A stretch of DNA of 64,000 bases from an uncultured Bacteroidales bacterium (GCA_944323775.1 CALUTT010000011.1:114342-178341), one strand, 5' to 3'. Positions 17,937-27,666 are shown, counted from the first letter of the stretch. Translations and numbers: made by a program. The notes: generated by a model not told the origin, from the sequence alone.

Positions 17937-19265
17937 TTATCTTTTCCTTTCGAGTTTGAAATCGACATACAGGGAAAGCCCGCACTTGACTTTCTTGCCC
18001 ATCAGCATCGCCGGCTTCCAGTCCGGAGAAGCGGATACGACCCTTACGGCCTCGGCGTCGAGCAGAGGGCTCACACCTTTCGCGACCCTGACATCGGTAA
18101 CCTTGCCCCTCTCGTCAATCACCATATTGACAAGCACTCTCCCCTGTATGCCGGCTTCCACAGCCTCCTGGGGATAGCGCAGGTATACATAGACCCATTT
18201 CTGGAGGAACACCGACGGATCGGAAGACCCGAGGAAAGAAGGCTTTACGTCACAGTCGCCATATGCGACGACATCGCCGCCGGCAGGATAGCCTGCATCT
18301 TCAGCCCGGGAGCGACGGAATTCCGGCTTGGGGGCGGCTGCCAGTTCAACAGCAAAATTGAAAATATAGTCCAGCTCCCTTTCCATGTCGGCATACTCCA
18401 GTATGGAAGGGGTGTCCCTGTCAGTATTGTATTCACGGTACATACCCGTCGTAAACAGCACTGACGGGATGCCCTTTTCATAGAACGCCCTGTGGTCCGA
18501 TGCCACCGGCTCCATAGAGACAATCTCAGGAAGCACAGGCTGCAGTGTGCCGGACATCGCCTTGATCAGGTCGTTCATGTCAGGATTGGAGCAGGTATAT
18601 GCATAGAAGCCGTTCGATCCAGTGCCGAGCATGTCGAGGTTGATCATGGCGTCAATGTCTTCAACGCCTGAAAACGACCTGTTAAGGAAATACCAGGCTC
18701 CGGCATCCGATATCGAAGACGACCCGAAAGCGGCTATGATCACGGAACGCTTCAACAGCAGTCCGTTAATGCTAAGTTTCCTTGCGAGCTCCATAAGCAT
18801 CGCCAGACCCGAGGCATTGCCGTTGGCTCCATAGAAGGTACGCCGGCTGAGGTTTCCGTTATCTTCGTATTCCTCATACCCGAGATTGTCCAGCCTGGCC
18901 GATATGACAATGAACTTATCCCTGAGTTCCTCGTCACAGCCCGGAATATATGCGATGACATTCCTGGATACCAGGGTGTCCCCCTCGCCTCCACGCAGTC
19001 CGAACACTTCCCCGTCCTTTCCGCTCAGCACATCAACTCCGTATGATTCAAGAACGGACGTGACATACCGTGCAGCCTCAAGTTCTCCCTCGGAACCGGC
19101 TCCCCTGCCCTCAAGCATTGCCGAGGCAAGGTAACCGACATGCTCCCTCATGGCAATCTCCACCTCACTGCGTCCCAGGTCGCCGAGTTCCGCGCTGCGG
19201 AACTGACAGAGGCCGGAGGCAGTGCACATGAAAAACACAAATATGACTGTCAGCAGTTTCCTCAT
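17937..19265 (-). CDS. degenerate M28-like peptidase domain fused to a TonB C-terminal domain
   Basis: A 442-residue exported protein. A signal peptide ([18 protein letters not shown]) is followed by an M28 aminopeptidase-like fold (about residues 35-310) and a TonB C-terminal domain (about 350-438, with [20 protein letters not shown]). The metal site is largely lost. The family's AHYDHLG reads ARLDNLG (His to Arg124), GADDNASG reads GANGNASG (Asp to Gly149), and the AEE pair in FGAEEKG is replaced by serines in FGSSSIS. Only the later Asp211 in NLDM and His258 in SDHRAF remain. It is therefore probably not a peptidase but a binding or scaffold module. It sits two bases after the SPOR lipoprotein gene, which suggests a joint envelope role. 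Confidence 0.85.
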   Translation of the reverse strand: MRKLLTVIFVFFMCTASGLCQFRSAELGDLGRSEVEIAMREHVGYLASAMLEGRGAGSEGELEAARYVTSVLESYGVDVLSGKDGEVFGLRGGEGDTLVSRNVIAYIPGCDEELRDKFIVISARLDNLGYEEYEDNGNLSRRTFYGANGNASGLAMLMELARKLSINGLLLKRSVIIAAFGSSSISDAGAWYFLNRSFSGVEDIDAMINLDMLGTGSNGFYAYTCSNPDMNDLIKAMSGTLQPVLPEIVSMEPVASDHRAFYEKGIPSVLFTTGMYREYNTDRDTPSILEYADMERELDYIFNFAVELAAAPKPEFRRSRAEDAGYPAGGDVVAYGDCDVKPSFLGSSDPSVFLQKWVYVYLRYPQEAVEAGIQGRVLVNMVIDERGKVTDVRVAKGVSPLLDAEAVRVVSASPDWKPAMLMGKKVKCGLSLYVDFKLERKR

Positions 19266-19267
19266 AT

Positions 19268-19783
19268 TCAAGGCCTGTTGTCAAGAATCCACGCATCTGG
19301 ACAGAAACCGTCCTCCCTCACACTCTTCATGCTGCGGAATGCCTCAGAAATGCTGTCGGACGGGCAGATGCCGACTGCAGTAAAACCGTTCCTGTATCTG
19401 ATCAGCACGGCCGGATAGCCGTTCTCTTCGGCACGGGAAGCATGCTTGCGGGCATTTGCCGGATTTCCGAAAGCTCCGATCACGACATAATACCGGCTTG
19501 ACAGAGCAAGTCTCGACTCTTCGGACAGTTCCCTGGATTCGATCACCGTATCCTTCATCCTGGACAGAGAATCCATGATGGCAAGAGAATCGGCGATCTT
19601 CTGCCGTACCGCGGCAGCCGAATCAAGCCGGCGCCGGTGCTCTTCCTGCTCCGTCTCGATCAGCTCCCTCTTGGCTTCGATATCAGCCGATGTAGGTCTT
19701 CCGGCAATACGCCGGAAAACATCACACCCGCCCAAAGGCAGAATAAGCAGGACAAAGGGCAATATTACAGCAAGACGTTTCAC
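19268..19783 (-). CDS. SPOR-domain lipoprotein
   Basis: A lipoprotein with signal peptide KRLAVILPFVLLILPLGGC, a charged coiled-coil-like region (about residues 35-85) and a C-terminal SPOR-like domain (about 95-168, YYVVIGAFGNPANARKHAS). SPOR domains bind denuded peptidoglycan at septa. I place the start at the GTG at 19783 (171 residues). The in-frame TTG at 19792 overlaps the -7 promoter box at 19790-19797 and would lie before the likely transcription start. There is no ATG in this region. It is followed two bases later by the M28-like/TonB fusion. Confidence 0.78.
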   Translation of the reverse strand: MKRLAVILPFVLLILPLGGCDVFRRIAGRPTSADIEAKRELIETEQEEHRRRLDSAAAVRQKIADSLAIMDSLSRMKDTVIESRELSEESRLALSSRYYVVIGAFGNPANARKHASRAEENGYPAVLIRYRNGFTAVGICPSDSISEAFRSMKSVREDGFCPDAWILDNRP

Positions 19784-19789
19784 AATCCG

Positions 19790-19820
19790 CAAATTTACAA
19801 AAGTTTTGATTGTATTTCAA
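19790..19820 (-). promoter_or_regulatory. promoter of the SPOR-M28-leuS-YitT run
   Basis: TTG (19820-19818), 20 bases, TAAATTTG (19797-19790) on the minus strand. It interleaves with the divergent promoter at 19810-19840. Transcription would start almost at the GTG codon at 19783. Confidence 0.65.
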
Positions 19821-19840
19821 AAACACTTTTCCTATATTGG
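19810..19840 (+). promoter_or_regulatory. promoter of the CapA-like gene
   Basis: TTG (19810-19812), 20 bases, TATATTGG (19833-19840), one mismatch from TAnnTTTG. Only six bases separate the box from the ATG at 19847, so the transcript would be leaderless or nearly so. Confidence 0.55.
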
Positions 19841-19846
19841 CCAGGT

Positions 19847-20929
19847 ATGACAAGACATGCCGCCATCATGGCCATGGCAACATTCTGCTGCCATGGACTG
19901 GGTGCACAGGCGTTGACTCCGCCCGTATTCCCGCCTCCAGCCGCGATTCCGTCCTGCGACACCGTAAGGATGGTGGTAATCGGCGATGTCATGATGCATT
20001 CACGCCAGCTGGAATATGACAGCAGCACATTCCTCGAGGGGCTGTCGCCCATGCTTGAAAACGCCGATTTCGCCGTGGCGAACGCCGAATTCTCCCTTGG
20101 AGGAAAGCCTTACAGCGGGTATCCGTCGTTCTCCGCTCCCGATTCATATGCCGTGACTCTCCAGAAGGACTGCGGGATAGACGTTCTTCTCACAGCGAAC
20201 AACCATATTCTGGACAGAGGGTCCGATGGCCTTGTCCGCACACTCTCGGTATATGACAGCCTCGGCATCAGACACACCGGAACGGCACGCGACGAGAAGG
20301 AGTCCATGCAAAACAACCCGCTCATGCTGACAAGAAAAGGCATACGCATAGCACTGGTAAACTTCACCTACGGAACAAACCATCCAGGGCCGCGGTCAGC
20401 GTACCCGAAAGTATTCGGCATGGACAGGGAGGAACTCCGCAGCTGCATAGAGAAAGCCAGACGGCAGAGAGCGGACTTCATTATCGCCCTGCCCCACTGG
20501 GGAACCGAATACATGCTGGAACATGACAGAAGCCAGGAGGAACTGGCGGAATGGCTCGCCGGGCAGGGAGTGGACGCAATCGTCGGGTCACATCCTCATG
20601 TCGTCCAGGACAGCTGCACCATCGGAGCAGTTCCGGTGTACTATTCTTTGGGCAACGCAGTGTCCAACATGAGCGCGAAAAACACAAGACTGGGCCTCGC
20701 CGTCGAATTCATACTTGTCAAGGACGCGGCCACAGGCAGCAGGGAATGCTTCTCGAACCTGTATTTCACCTGGTGCACTCTGCCGGGCACACTGACCGGA
20801 GGATACATGACCATACTAATAAAAGAGTGGGCCGGCCGAAGAAACGACTGGCTCACTCCAAGTGACTATGACAACATGCTCAGGACCCTTGAGAGGGTAA
20901 GCACGTCAACGGGGATCTCCGCAGACTAA
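19847..20929 (+). CDS. CapA family protein (metallophosphatase-like)
   Basis: A 360-residue protein of the CapA/PgsA family, which have a calcineurin-like fold and include poly-gamma-glutamate export or hydrolysis factors. Visible motifs are MVVIGDVMMHSR near residue 45, a central TANNHILDRG near 118 and GSHPHVVQD near 248. A modest signal-like start (HAAIMAMATFCCHGLG) suggests export. The start is the ATG at 19847; the longer upstream reading is an open frame with no promoter support. There are no other capB/capC-like genes nearby, so polymer synthesis is not implied. It overlaps the TPR gene tail to tail by four bases. Confidence 0.85.
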   Translation: MTRHAAIMAMATFCCHGLGAQALTPPVFPPPAAIPSCDTVRMVVIGDVMMHSRQLEYDSSTFLEGLSPMLENADFAVANAEFSLGGKPYSGYPSFSAPDSYAVTLQKDCGIDVLLTANNHILDRGSDGLVRTLSVYDSLGIRHTGTARDEKESMQNNPLMLTRKGIRIALVNFTYGTNHPGPRSAYPKVFGMDREELRSCIEKARRQRADFIIALPHWGTEYMLEHDRSQEELAEWLAGQGVDAIVGSHPHVVQDSCTIGAVPVYYSLGNAVSNMSAKNTRLGLAVEFILVKDAATGSRECFSNLYFTWCTLPGTLTGGYMTILIKEWAGRRNDWLTPSDYDNMLRTLERVSTSTGISAD

Positions 20930-22239
20930 TGCTGCTCGAGATATGTGTTGTACTTGTCGTATTTCTGCTGGTACTCCTCGCCCTCGCTGATGAAACGGTA
21001 GCAGGCATTCTTAAGGTACTCAGCGACACCGAGCTTGACCTCGTTGTCCTGGGTGATTTCAAATGCTTTCTCAAAAGGAGGGATGCAGGCCTTCAGCGCA
21101 GTCTCGAACTCGCCCATGAGAGCCATGTACTTGGCATCGTCAAGCTCGTTGGAAGCTTCTTCCTGTATTGATGCTGCAAGGTTGTAGAAATGGATTCCCT
21201 CGCCTATGTAGCCGAACACGTAATTGGGATCGATCTCGGCGCACTTGCGGTATGCGGCAACCGCAGCGTCACCGTTGCCGAGCTTCTCGTTGATGTCTCC
21301 CTCGGTATAGTACAGGGAAGGATTGTTGGGCTCGTTCTTCTTGGCCTCTTCGATAAGTTCGAAAAGTCTGTCGGTGTTCTCGCCGCTCTTAACGTAGTAG
21401 TTGATAAGGCCCACGAGAATACTCTGGCTGTTGGGGAATTTGGCGAAGCCTTCCTCGAGATATTCAAGGCTCTTGTTCTCGTCTCCAAGCTTGGATTCGA
21501 TGTCTGCGAGCTTGGCGTAGGACTCACCGTCCACACCGTAGTATCCGTCCTCGAGTCCTCTGACGAAGAGGCTCTTTGCACGCTCGTTCTCACCGCATGC
21601 CCATGCGCTGTACGCTGCATTGTAGATAGAGTTGGTGTCAAGCTGGCTGAGAGGTGCAGTCTCGGATGCGTCGGCAGCCTTTTCAAACATCACTGATGCC
21701 TTTGAAAGATCTCCGAGCGTATAGAAGCTGTATGCCTCCTCAGAGAATTTTGAGGCAACGTTCTGCAGGCCTGTCGTGATGTCCTTTGTCTTCTTGCCGT
21801 TATCGCATGCGGCAGCGCTCTTGAAAGCGTCAAGCGCAAGATCGAGAGCATTGTCGATCACAGGCTGGGTGATCTCAATGATTTCAAGAAGCCCGTTCTC
21901 GTTGAAGTAGTAGTTCCTGGTCTCATAGACCTGCTTGGTGAAATTTCTGCCGCCAAGCTGAACAGTCGTCTCGCTCTGGGGTTTCTCTCCGCCGCCGAGC
22001 AGCATCAGCTCCTGAAGGGACATGCCCACCCAGCCATTGCCGGCAGGATTGGAGTAAGCCTCAAGAAGGGCGTTTCCGTACTTGATCCATGTCGCAGGCT
22101 TGGTGTTCTGCTTGGGATTGGCAGTGGCGGCAGCAGCTTTTTCAACCGCTGCCTTGGCAGCTGCAGGACTCTTCTGGGCCTGCGCATCAACAGTCTGCAG
22201 GCAGGCTGCGATAGCCAATACTAAAAAGATTTTTTTCAT
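20926..22239 (-). CDS. exported TPR-repeat protein
   Basis: A 437-residue protein with a signal peptide (MKKIFLVLAIAACLQTVDAQA) and an Ala/Lys-rich linker, then helical repeats. Tetratricopeptide units are recognisable around DLSKASVMFEKAADA, ENERAKSLFVRGLEDGYYG, DENKSLEYLEEGFAKFPNS and GNGDAAVAAYRKCAEIDPNY. It is probably periplasmic and acts as a protein-interaction scaffold; no enzymatic domain is visible. It lies 21 bases after gyrA, so it is likely cotranscribed from the gyrA promoter. The exact role is unknown. Confidence 0.82.
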   Translation of the reverse strand: MKKIFLVLAIAACLQTVDAQAQKSPAAAKAAVEKAAAATANPKQNTKPATWIKYGNALLEAYSNPAGNGWVGMSLQELMLLGGGEKPQSETTVQLGGRNFTKQVYETRNYYFNENGLLEIIEITQPVIDNALDLALDAFKSAAACDNGKKTKDITTGLQNVASKFSEEAYSFYTLGDLSKASVMFEKAADASETAPLSQLDTNSIYNAAYSAWACGENERAKSLFVRGLEDGYYGVDGESYAKLADIESKLGDENKSLEYLEEGFAKFPNSQSILVGLINYYVKSGENTDRLFELIEEAKKNEPNNPSLYYTEGDINEKLGNGDAAVAAYRKCAEIDPNYVFGYIGEGIHFYNLAASIQEEASNELDDAKYMALMGEFETALKACIPPFEKAFEITQDNEVKLGVAEYLKNACYRFISEGEEYQQKYDKYNTYLEQH

Positions 22240-22260
22240 ACAAAGAGTATCAATTAAAAA

Positions 22261-24792
22261 TTACTGATCGTCATTAGCGTTTCCTTCAGTGTTCTGATCC
22301 TCGGACTTCGCAACAGGCGATACAGCCGCAATCGCGTCAGGCTCCCTGATGTTGATCAGCCTGACACCTTGTGTGGCACGGCCTTCAAGCCTGATATCCG
22401 ACACAGCCATCCTGATCGTAAGTCCGGATTTCGTAATAATCATGAGGTCGTTCTCCTCGGTCACATCCTTGATTGCAACCAGAGGACCTGTCTTGTCAGT
22501 GATGTTGATAGTCTTTACTCCCTTCGCGCCCCTGGCCGTCACGCGGTATTCACCATAGTCCGACCGCTTTCCGTAACCGTTCCCGCTGACTACAAGCACA
22601 CTGTGGGATGCGGCGTCTCCGGATGCCGGGTTGAAGGCAATGGCTCCTATCACTTCATCGTCCTCATCTATAGAGATGCCTCTTACGCCTGAAGAGTTGC
22701 GTCCGAGCGGACGAAGTTCATCTTCCTTGAAACGGCAGCAGCGTCCGCGCCTTGCGGCAATCATGATCTCCTCGGATCCGTCAGTGAGCAATGCGTCAAG
22801 AAGTTCGTCGCCGTCTCTGATCGCAAGGGCGATAATACCCTTGTTGCGGCTGCGTCTGTTGGAATACTCGCTGAGAGTCGTCTTCTTTATGATGCCCCGC
22901 TTCGTCACCAGCACGACAAAATGATTCTCGGTATACAGCGGGTCCTCGATGGATTTCGCATTGAGATATGTGCGTATGCTGTCTTCCGAACCGATGGACA
23001 GAAGGTTCTGCACCGCCCGTCCCTTGGAAGTCCTGGTGCCTTCCGGAAGCTCATAGACCTTGAGACGGTAGCACATGCCCCTGTCAGTGAAGAACAGCAT
23101 GGTCGAATGCATGTTGGCCACGTAGATGTGCTCGATGAAGTCTTCATCTCTGGTGGCGCTTGCCTTCTTGCCCACTCCGCCTCTTGCCTGGGTCTTGAAT
23201 TCGGCCAGCGGTGTCCTCTTGATATAGCCGAGATGGGAAATGGTTATCACGACATCCTCATCCGCATAGAAGTCTTCCGGGTTGAACTCGTCGTCTGCAA
23301 GAGTGATTTCCGTGCGGCGGGCGTCACCGTACTTGGCCTTGAGTTCGCGGCACTCGTTCTGGACGATCGCCAGCTGCTCGGCATCGCTGGCGAGTATCTG
23401 CTCGCAGCGGGCGATGAACTTCTCGAGTTCGTCGTACTCGGCCTGCAGTTTTTCCTTCTCGAGGCCTGTCAACTGGCCCAGACGCATCGCCACTATGGCG
23501 GCCGCCTGAATGCCGTCGAAACCGAAACGTTCCATCAGGGCCGATTTCGCGAGATCCTGCGTGCGCGAAGCCCTTATGGTAGCGATCACCTCGTCAATCA
23601 AGTCGATAGCCTTCAGCAGGCCTTCGAGGATGTGGGCTCTCTGGCGGGCTTTTTCAAGTTCGTACCTGGTACGCCTCACAACCACCTCGTGCCTGAAATC
23701 CACGAAAGTGGAGATCATCTCCTTGAGAGTGAGGGTGCGCGGCCTTCCGTCCACGAGAGCGACGTTGTTGATTGAAAAGCTGCTCTGCAGGGCGGTATAC
23801 TTGAACAAGGTGTTGAGGACAACACCCGAGTTCGCGTCTTTCTTGAGCAGGAACTCTATCCTGATCCCCTCACGGCTCGTGAGCTCACGGATATCCGCGA
23901 TTCCGTCGATCTTCTTGTCGCGGACCATCTCGCTGATACGTGCGAGCATGTCGGCCTTGTTGACCATGTAGGGGACTTCCGTCACCACAATCGCCTCTCT
24001 CCCGTTGTCGAGTTCCTCGATTTCGGTCTTGGCCCTGATGACGACCTTGCCGCGGCCGGTACTGTAGGCGTCCACAATACCCTGACGGCCCATTATGATA
24101 CCTCCGGTCGGGAAATCGGGGCCCTTGATGTACTCCATCAGGCCCTCAGTCGAGATATCGGGATTGTCGATAAACGCACATATCGCGTCACAGCACTCTG
24201 CGAGGTTGTGGGGAGCCATGTTGGTGGCCATTCCGACGGCGATGCCTGACGAACCGTTAAGCAGAAGCAGAGGCACCTTGGTGGGAAGCACGGTCGGCTC
24301 TTCGAGGGAATCGTCGAAGTTGAGAGTCATGTCGACCGTATCCTTGTCGATATCGCCCAGCACATCCTCCGCTATCTTTTCAAGCTTGGCTTCCGTATAT
24401 CGCATCGCCGCTACCGGATCTCCGTCCATGGAGCCGAAGTTGCCCTGTCCGAAAATCAGAGGATAGCGCTGATTCCAGTTCTGGGCCAGACGCGCCATTG
24501 CATCATATACGCTTGAATCGCCGTGGGGATGAAACTTACCCAAAACCTCGCCGACGATACGGGCAGACTTCTTGGTCTGGCCCCCATAGCTCAATCCGAG
24601 TCCGTCCATTCCAAAAAGGACCCTGCGCTGCACAGGCTTCAGTCCGTCCCTCGCGTCAGGAAGCGCACGGGAAACTATCACCGACATCGAATAGTCGATG
24701 TAGGCGGTGCGCATCTCGTGGTCTATCTCCACTGGTTCTATTATCCCTCCGGCTTCCTGAATTTCTTCAGAATTCTTTACTTCACTGTCCAT
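22261..24792 (-). CDS. gyrA: DNA gyrase subunit A
   Basis: Breakage-reunion subunit of DNA gyrase, which introduces negative supercoils with GyrB. The 843 residues include the winged-helix/tower core with the catalytic Tyr132 in [10 protein letters not shown] and a C-terminal beta-pinwheel. The GyrA box appears as [10 protein letters not shown] near residue 525, a variant of QRRGGxG but typical of some Bacteroidota. The quinolone-resistance region [10 protein letters not shown] keeps the serine (Ser93) and aspartate (Asp97) that equal E. coli Ser83 and Asp87, a wild-type pattern. A TAAATTTG box at 24824-24831 may drive it. Confidence 0.97.
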   Translation of the reverse strand: MDSEVKNSEEIQEAGGIIEPVEIDHEMRTAYIDYSMSVIVSRALPDARDGLKPVQRRVLFGMDGLGLSYGGQTKKSARIVGEVLGKFHPHGDSSVYDAMARLAQNWNQRYPLIFGQGNFGSMDGDPVAAMRYTEAKLEKIAEDVLGDIDKDTVDMTLNFDDSLEEPTVLPTKVPLLLLNGSSGIAVGMATNMAPHNLAECCDAICAFIDNPDISTEGLMEYIKGPDFPTGGIIMGRQGIVDAYSTGRGKVVIRAKTEIEELDNGREAIVVTEVPYMVNKADMLARISEMVRDKKIDGIADIRELTSREGIRIEFLLKKDANSGVVLNTLFKYTALQSSFSINNVALVDGRPRTLTLKEMISTFVDFRHEVVVRRTRYELEKARQRAHILEGLLKAIDLIDEVIATIRASRTQDLAKSALMERFGFDGIQAAAIVAMRLGQLTGLEKEKLQAEYDELEKFIARCEQILASDAEQLAIVQNECRELKAKYGDARRTEITLADDEFNPEDFYADEDVVITISHLGYIKRTPLAEFKTQARGGVGKKASATRDEDFIEHIYVANMHSTMLFFTDRGMCYRLKVYELPEGTRTSKGRAVQNLLSIGSEDSIRTYLNAKSIEDPLYTENHFVVLVTKRGIIKKTTLSEYSNRRSRNKGIIALAIRDGDELLDALLTDGSEEIMIAARRGRCCRFKEDELRPLGRNSSGVRGISIDEDDEVIGAIAFNPASGDAASHSVLVVSGNGYGKRSDYGEYRVTARGAKGVKTINITDKTGPLVAIKDVTEENDLMIITKSGLTIRMAVSDIRLEGRATQGVRLINIREPDAIAAVSPVAKSEDQNTEGNANDDQ

Positions 24793-24823
24793 TTTGCTGT
24801 TCTTGGGATTGATTCCAAATATG

Positions 24824-24831
24824 CAAATTTA
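24824..24831 (-). promoter_or_regulatory. -7 box for gyrA
   Basis: TAAATTTG on the minus strand, 31 bases before the gyrA ATG. No TTG at the expected -33 distance. Confidence 0.4.
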
Positions 24832-24854
24832 AGAAATAATTCCGATTAAATTGC

Positions 24855-24862
24855 TACTTTTG
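24855..24862 (+). promoter_or_regulatory. -7 box for the Clp_N-domain gene
   Basis: TACTTTTG on the plus strand, 15 bases before the ATG at 24878; the -33 element is not clear. Confidence 0.4.
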
Positions 24863-24877
24863 CCCTGAATTTGGAAT

Positions 24878-25432
24878 ATGGACATCAACTTCTCAAAGGA
24901 CCTGTACGACATCCTTCAGCATGCGGAAGGAGAGGCTCTGCGTACCGGGCATACCGCAATCGGGGTGGACCACCTCACACTCGGCGCCCTGAGGCACGCG
25001 GACAATTCTGCCTGCTCGCTTTTCCGCTCGCTCGGACTGGACCTAAGGGAGATGAAGGACTTCATAGACACCGCCATATTCCGCAAAGAGAGCCTTCCCT
25101 ATTCCGCACTGGAGAACATCAGGCTCCACAGAAGGGCGGAACAGATACTTAGCCTCTCATCGTACGAGGCACTCAAGGCCGGGTGCACGACGGTACGGCC
25201 GCTTCACATGGTTCTTGCCATAGCCAGAGACTCCGGCAGCAACACGGCCGAGTATCTGTACGAACACGGCCTTGACTATGACATGATACTCCATCACTGT
25301 TCGGAGCACGGGCTCCTTGTCGCGGAGAAGGCGGCAAGACCGGACCAGACAAGAAAAATCCTCGGGGCTCTGGCGGACAGGATATCCCGCACATACAACC
25401 CCGAGGACTCATCCAAAATCTATCCGAGCTGA
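24878..25432 (+). CDS. standalone Clp N-terminal (Clp_N) domain protein
   Basis: A 184-residue cytosolic protein made essentially of a double Clp_N repeat, the domain that receives adaptors and substrates at the N terminus of ClpA/ClpC. The first repeat is ALRTGHTAIGVDHLTLGAL and the second ALKAGCTTVRPLHMVLAIA. No Walker A motif or AAA+ module follows: the frame stops at 25432 and the next gene is on the other strand. It may act as a free adaptor or decoy for a Clp ATPase, or bind damaged proteins on its own. Stand-alone members are known in Bacteroidota, but their function is poorly defined. Confidence 0.82.
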   Translation: MDINFSKDLYDILQHAEGEALRTGHTAIGVDHLTLGALRHADNSACSLFRSLGLDLREMKDFIDTAIFRKESLPYSALENIRLHRRAEQILSLSSYEALKAGCTTVRPLHMVLAIARDSGSNTAEYLYEHGLDYDMILHHCSEHGLLVAEKAARPDQTRKILGALADRISRTYNPEDSSKIYPS

Positions 25433-25436
25433 GACG

Positions 25437-26309
25437 TCAGCAGGAAGTCATCCTGTCAAGCGCAAGTCTCACCAGTTCAGCCACCCTGGGCTTGTAGTCG
25501 GTATTGGCATCCTTCAGATAACGGTGTGCTATGGCACAGCAGACTGTACCGGCATTGTGTCCGAGTTTTGCCGCCATTCCGGCAAGCGCTGACCCCTCCA
25601 TCTCGAAATTGGTGATCTTGTAACCCTGGAATTCAAAAGACTCGAAGTCCGAAAGCATGTCAGGCATGGCAAGGCCCTGACGGACTACCCTGCCCTGAGG
25701 GCCGTAGAAACCGGAAGCCGACACTGTCATGCCCTTGACGGTACAGTCGTCGAACAGGCCTATCAGCTTGTCGCTCGCCCTCACGAAATACGGATCGGGC
25801 AGATGCCTGTTCCAGTGGACGTGTTTCTTGAAAGCCTCCTCGAAGTCGGCAAGGGCGATAGTGTCACGTCCTTCATACCAGTTCATCAGGCCGTCGCAAC
25901 CGATTGAGATGTGGGAGAAGATGAACGACCCCAGAGGGATCTCAGGCTGGATCGCGCCGCAGGTGCCGATACGGAGTATGTCCAGGGTCCGGTGCTCAGG
26001 CTTGACCTCGCGCGTGTTGAAGTCCACGTTGGCCAGAGCGTCAAGCTCGGTCATCACTATGTCTATGTTGTCCGTTCCGATGCCGGTAGACAGTACGGTG
26101 AATCTGCATCCCCCGTATATGCCGGTGATCCAGGCGAACTCCCTCGAGGCGCCGGAGCATTCTATGGTGGTGAAAAGCGGACGGAACATCTCGATCCTGC
26201 CCGGATCTCCGACGAGTATCACTCTGTCGGCAAGCTGGTCGGGTCTGATATGGATGTGGAATGCAGACCCGTCCGAATTGATGATTAGTTCTGATTCAGG
26301 GATTCTCAT
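25437..26309 (-). CDS. nucleoside phosphorylase (uridine phosphorylase-like)
   Basis: Phosphorolysis of a nucleoside to base and ribose-1-phosphate in salvage. The 290-residue NP-I family protein has the phosphate-binding VGDPGRIEMF near residue 33, LRIGTCGAIQ near 111 and the ribose/base-site NFEMEGSALAG near 236. Overall it fits the uridine phosphorylase branch better than purine phosphorylases, though members of this branch vary in specificity. It is the last gene of a LytTR-DUF4293-phosphorylase run, eight bases after the DUF4293 gene, and ends four bases from the convergent Clp_N gene. Confidence 0.85.
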   Translation of the reverse strand: MRIPESELIINSDGSAFHIHIRPDQLADRVILVGDPGRIEMFRPLFTTIECSGASREFAWITGIYGGCRFTVLSTGIGTDNIDIVMTELDALANVDFNTREVKPEHRTLDILRIGTCGAIQPEIPLGSFIFSHISIGCDGLMNWYEGRDTIALADFEEAFKKHVHWNRHLPDPYFVRASDKLIGLFDDCTVKGMTVSASGFYGPQGRVVRQGLAMPDMLSDFESFEFQGYKITNFEMEGSALAGMAAKLGHNAGTVCCAIAHRYLKDANTDYKPRVAELVRLALDRMTSC

Positions 26310-26317
26310 AATGGAAA

Positions 26318-26761
26318 TCAGTTTTTGTGTTGAGATTTACGTTTCGCGGACCGCAGCCTTGACGCGCTGCGTACCAGGAGTTCGTCCGCATAGATATTCC
26401 TCGCTGCCAGCATGTTCAGGATCACACATGCAAGGGGAAGCAGTGCAGTCGCGTAGAACCTGACATTGTCAGGAGACGACACGAAATAGTCGACCACAAG
26501 CCAGATCTGCAGCGCGAGCGTTATAATTGCAGACAGGACCGCCGTCCGCATCTGGAACACTCTGATCCTGTAGCCTGCCAGCGCAAGGACGTCAAGGACG
26601 GTTATTATCACGAGAAGCACGGTATAAGGCACATACGAGGTAAAGCGTATGCCTTCGGCCACTCCGTCGGGACCGATTACCGCTGCCTTGTCGCAGAAAA
26701 ACATGACAGCCGCAAGGACTGTCGAAAGAAGAAGATAAAGTGTCTGGATTCTTTGCCACAT
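26318..26761 (-). CDS. DUF4293 family membrane protein
   Basis: A 147-residue inner-membrane protein that opens MWQRIQTLYLLLSTVL, the hallmark start of the Bacteroidota DUF4293 family. Four hydrophobic segments are visible (about residues 5-23, 45-68, 75-97 and 103-125), followed by a basic tail. The start at 26761 is four bases after the LytTR stop; a longer reading to 26848 lies inside that gene and is rejected. Function unknown. Confidence 0.85.
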   Translation of the reverse strand: MWQRIQTLYLLLSTVLAAVMFFCDKAAVIGPDGVAEGIRFTSYVPYTVLLVIITVLDVLALAGYRIRVFQMRTAVLSAIITLALQIWLVVDYFVSSPDNVRFYATALLPLACVILNMLAARNIYADELLVRSASRLRSAKRKSQHKN

Positions 26762-26765
26762 GGTG

Positions 26766-27659
26766 TTAGTATCTTGAATTGAAACGAGACAGCACATTCT
26801 GCTCGTAGGTTTTGGAAATCGGTATGGAGTCAACCCCCTCGAGGCCAAGCGTTATCTTGTACCCCTCCTTCTCGGAACGGAGTATGCACACCTTGTCGAT
26901 ATTGACGATGAACTTGCGGTGGCACCGGACAAGCACGCTTCCGGCAAAGCTGTCCTCGACCGTCTTGAGCGGACAGCGGAGCATGTACTGGCGCACCTCG
27001 CCGGTGCTTATCGTATACCACACCTTGATATAGTTGTCGTCTGACTCTATGAAATAGAGGTTGTCCTCGTTGATGGATATCTTTAGCACTCCGTTGCTGT
27101 CGAAAAGCGTGATCCGCTTGTCCTCATAGGGCTTCTGAGGGGCGTCGGAAACGACATCCGAGAAGTCGGTAAGGCGGACGACATTCCCGCCATTGGAGCG
27201 GCCTGAGGCAAAGGCGCAGACCGCCGCGGGAAAGCCGATGCATACCAGTCCTGCCAAGGCCGCGCCTAAGAACACCCTGATCCAGCCGTCACCCTGAGGG
27301 ACCACTCCGACACTGCGGCCGACCTGCGTAAGGCAGGCATAGACAGCCGCCACGCATACGATCTCGGCCAGGAGCCAGAGCACATATGTCACGGCACCGC
27401 AGGAACCGCTCCGGCCGGCCCTCAGCATCAGGAACCTGTCTACAGAGACAATTGCGGCAGAAACGGCCGCGAATGCCACGGACAGGAGATAGGTCCACGC
27501 AGAAGACGTACCGAGCCAAAGATTACGGCACAACGGAGAGACCAGGAACAGGAACACCGCCGAAAACAGGGCCGTCAAGGTGACGGTCCAGGCAAGCCGG
27601 CATCTGCCGAACAGACATTCGGGCGACTTGTCCCTGACAGGCATGTCCATAGTCTCCAT
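26766..27659 (-). CDS. membrane-anchored LytTR-family transcriptional regulator
   Basis: A 297-residue protein with four hydrophobic segments in residues ~24-155 and a LytTR DNA-binding domain at the C terminus (about 195-295). The domain shows NLYFIESDDNYIKVWY, LRCPLKTVEDSF, LVRCHRKFIVNIDKV and PISKTYEQNVL, the standard LytTR pattern. There is no receiver domain, so signal input would be through the membrane part or a partner. It heads a run with DUF4293 and a nucleoside phosphorylase. Its promoter is so close to the ATG that the leader would be about four bases. Confidence 0.87.
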   Translation of the reverse strand: METMDMPVRDKSPECLFGRCRLAWTVTLTALFSAVFLFLVSPLCRNLWLGTSSAWTYLLSVAFAAVSAAIVSVDRFLMLRAGRSGSCGAVTYVLWLLAEIVCVAAVYACLTQVGRSVGVVPQGDGWIRVFLGAALAGLVCIGFPAAVCAFASGRSNGGNVVRLTDFSDVVSDAPQKPYEDKRITLFDSNGVLKISINEDNLYFIESDDNYIKVWYTISTGEVRQYMLRCPLKTVEDSFAGSVLVRCHRKFIVNIDKVCILRSEKEGYKITLGLEGVDSIPISKTYEQNVLSRFNSRY

Positions 27660-27666
27660 CTCCAGA

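Noticed and set aside
17923-17968. Longer N terminus for LeuS
   Set aside because: It would lie inside the coding end of the M28-like gene and is not conserved in LeuRS.
19271-19271. TTG start giving a four-base overlap between the SPOR and M28-like genes
   Set aside because: The ATG six bases later gives a standard signal peptide and a two-base gap.
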